Below are positions 41,848 to 42,648 of a stretch of 42,648 nucleotides of DNA, in pieces; within the stretch, counting starts at the first letter, position 1, and every line of letters starts with the position of its first letter. The position numbers and the translations under genes were made by a program. The stretch is from Oscillospiraceae bacterium (GTDB lineage: Bacteria > Bacillota > Clostridia > Oscillospirales > Oscillospiraceae): the NCBI GenBank assembly GCA_020025175.1, contig JAHHSM010000007.1, forward strand, positions 1 to 42,648. The letters are read 5' to 3'. A model generated the notes under the pieces. The model searched no databases. It was not told where the DNA came from and was given only the letters and a program-made list of their open reading frames with translations.

Positions 41848-42621
41848 ATGCTGCTTGCGTTGGATGTAGGCAACCTGACGATATCCGTCGGCTTATTTGA
41901 CAAAAAAGGAACTTTGAAGTTTTTAGCAACTTTGGATACTGATAAATCCAAAACGGCCGACCAGATTGCAATTGATTTGATGAATCTGTTCCAATTGTAC
42001 CGCTATGATTTGAACGATGTTACAGGCACTATTTTCTGTAGTGTTGTTCCTCCTATGGATTTTGGCATTGAAAAGGCGTTGACACGTCTTTTTGGAAAAG
42101 CCCCAATCCGTGTAGGCCCCGGCATCAAAACAGGATTAAATATTCGTACAGGAATTCATACACAGTTAGGTGTTGATCTGGTGAGTGGTGCTGTTGCGGC
42201 AATCAATAAATTTGAACCTCCAATTATTATGATTATGATGGGAAGCGCAACTGTTTTCTGCTATATTACGGAAAAGAAGAGCTTTGAGGGTGGATTGCTA
42301 TGCCCAGGTGTTACAGTTTCTTTGGAGGCTTTATCCAAACGTACAGCACAGCTGCCTGATGTTTCCTTTGCAAAACCTGTTTCCTTGATTGGAAAAACAA
42401 CCGAAGATTGTATGCAGTCAGGTATTGTATATGGCACAGCTGCCATGATGGATGGTATTATTGATCGTATCCAAAAATTAACAGGGAAACCGGCATCCGT
42501 TGTTGTAACAGGAGCGAATGCTCCTGTTATTGTGCAGTATTGCAACAGTAAAGTCGTTTATGATAAAAACCTTGTAATGGATGGACTTTTTCAAATTTAT
42601 CGAAAAAATTCCAATTGGTAA
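41848..42621 (+). CDS. Type III pantothenate kinase-like protein (CoaX family) with altered active site
   Basis: 257 residues, the normal CoaX length and fold: GIKTGLNIRT, FEGGLLCPGVTVSLEALSKRTAQLP and SLIGKTTEDCMQSGIVYG match the family. Three key motifs differ from the usual forms as I recall them: DxGNTN is DVGNLT (6-11), GADR is GVDL (108-111, Asp kept), and DxGTATT is MMGSATV (130-136), where the first Asp has become Met. It may be a paralogue with changed or lost kinase activity. It follows leuB by 31 bases, so it may be co-transcribed. AAAGGAG precedes the ATG. Confidence 0.85.
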   Translation: MLLALDVGNLTISVGLFDKKGTLKFLATLDTDKSKTADQIAIDLMNLFQLYRYDLNDVTGTIFCSVVPPMDFGIEKALTRLFGKAPIRVGPGIKTGLNIRTGIHTQLGVDLVSGAVAAINKFEPPIIMIMMGSATVFCYITEKKSFEGGLLCPGVTVSLEALSKRTAQLPDVSFAKPVSLIGKTTEDCMQSGIVYGTAAMMDGIIDRIQKLTGKPASVVVTGANAPVIVQYCNSKVVYDKNLVMDGLFQIYRKNSNW

Positions 42622-42648
42622 CAGATGGGGTGCTGCATTGTTACGCAG

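Noticed and set aside
1..42648. Mobile element, prophage, CRISPR array, tRNA or rRNA genes
   Set aside because: I saw no transposase or integrase, no regular spaced repeats, and no cloverleaf or rRNA-like sequence on either strand.

Overview
The window is a chromosomal segment from a spore-forming Clostridia-type Firmicute, most likely of the Oscillospirales (Ruminococcaceae-like) group. The evidence is gene content: spore genes (ytfJ, dacF-like, a spoVM-like micro-gene, sipL-like, spoIVA), an IspH-ribosomal protein S1 fusion, a PASTA kinase/PP2C pair, CdaA/CdaR and a DUF5685-DnaJ pair. The exact genus is inference. Almost everything lies on the + strand in tight operons with 1-26 base overlaps; only one gene, a Crp/Fnr regulator, is on the - strand. 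I saw no rRNA, tRNA, CRISPR array, insertion sequence or prophage. No gene-free stretch exceeds about 300 bases once the two small genes at 34.8-35.0 kb are counted.

Layout. 1-5.0 kb: end of an M50 site-2 protease gene, scpA-scpB (chromosome condensation), a DUF2953 protein with ytfJ, a D,D-carboxypeptidase and a 23S rRNA pseudouridine synthase. 5.0-10.6 kb: an RpiR-type regulator, a BaiN/HI0933-family flavoprotein, cmk, plsC and the ispH-rpsA fusion, ending at a strong terminator. 10.7-12.6 kb: a CarD-type regulator, ispD and ispF, so three MEP-pathway enzymes lie within 4 kb. 12.6-14.0 kb: a DUF3343 protein overlapping a cysteine desulfurase. 14.1-18.3 kb: cdaA-cdaR (c-di-AMP), a RseC-like membrane protein, DUF5685 and a DnaJ protein with a cysteine-packed tail. 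18.3-31.2 kb: yicC-remA-gmk-rpoZ, then priA-def-fmt-yugP-rsmB-rlmN-prpC-prkC-rsgA, ending at a perfect 23-bp terminator. 31.2-34.7 kb: a BlaI/M56 (BlaR1-like) regulatory pair with its own promoter and candidate operator. 34.7-38.2 kb: a spore-coat morphogenesis block (49-aa membrane protein, spoVM-like peptide, sipL-like SPOCS-LysM protein, spoIVA). 38.2-42.6 kb: a Crp/Fnr regulator divergent from leuC-leuD-leuB and a CoaX-like protein whose active-site motifs are altered.

Most interesting points: an unannotated-size SpoVM-like gene beside its expected partners SpoIVA and SipL; a strong internal ribosome binding site that could release free S1 from the IspH-S1 fusion; DUF5685 carrying two spaced DxxxD motifs reminiscent of isoprenoid synthases, overlapped with a DnaJ protein that has 10 Cys in its last 21 residues; a BlaR1-like receptor without a penicillin-sensor motif; and a CoaX homologue with three substituted active-site motifs. 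Four of the five promoters I could assign use the palindromic -35 box TTGCAA.
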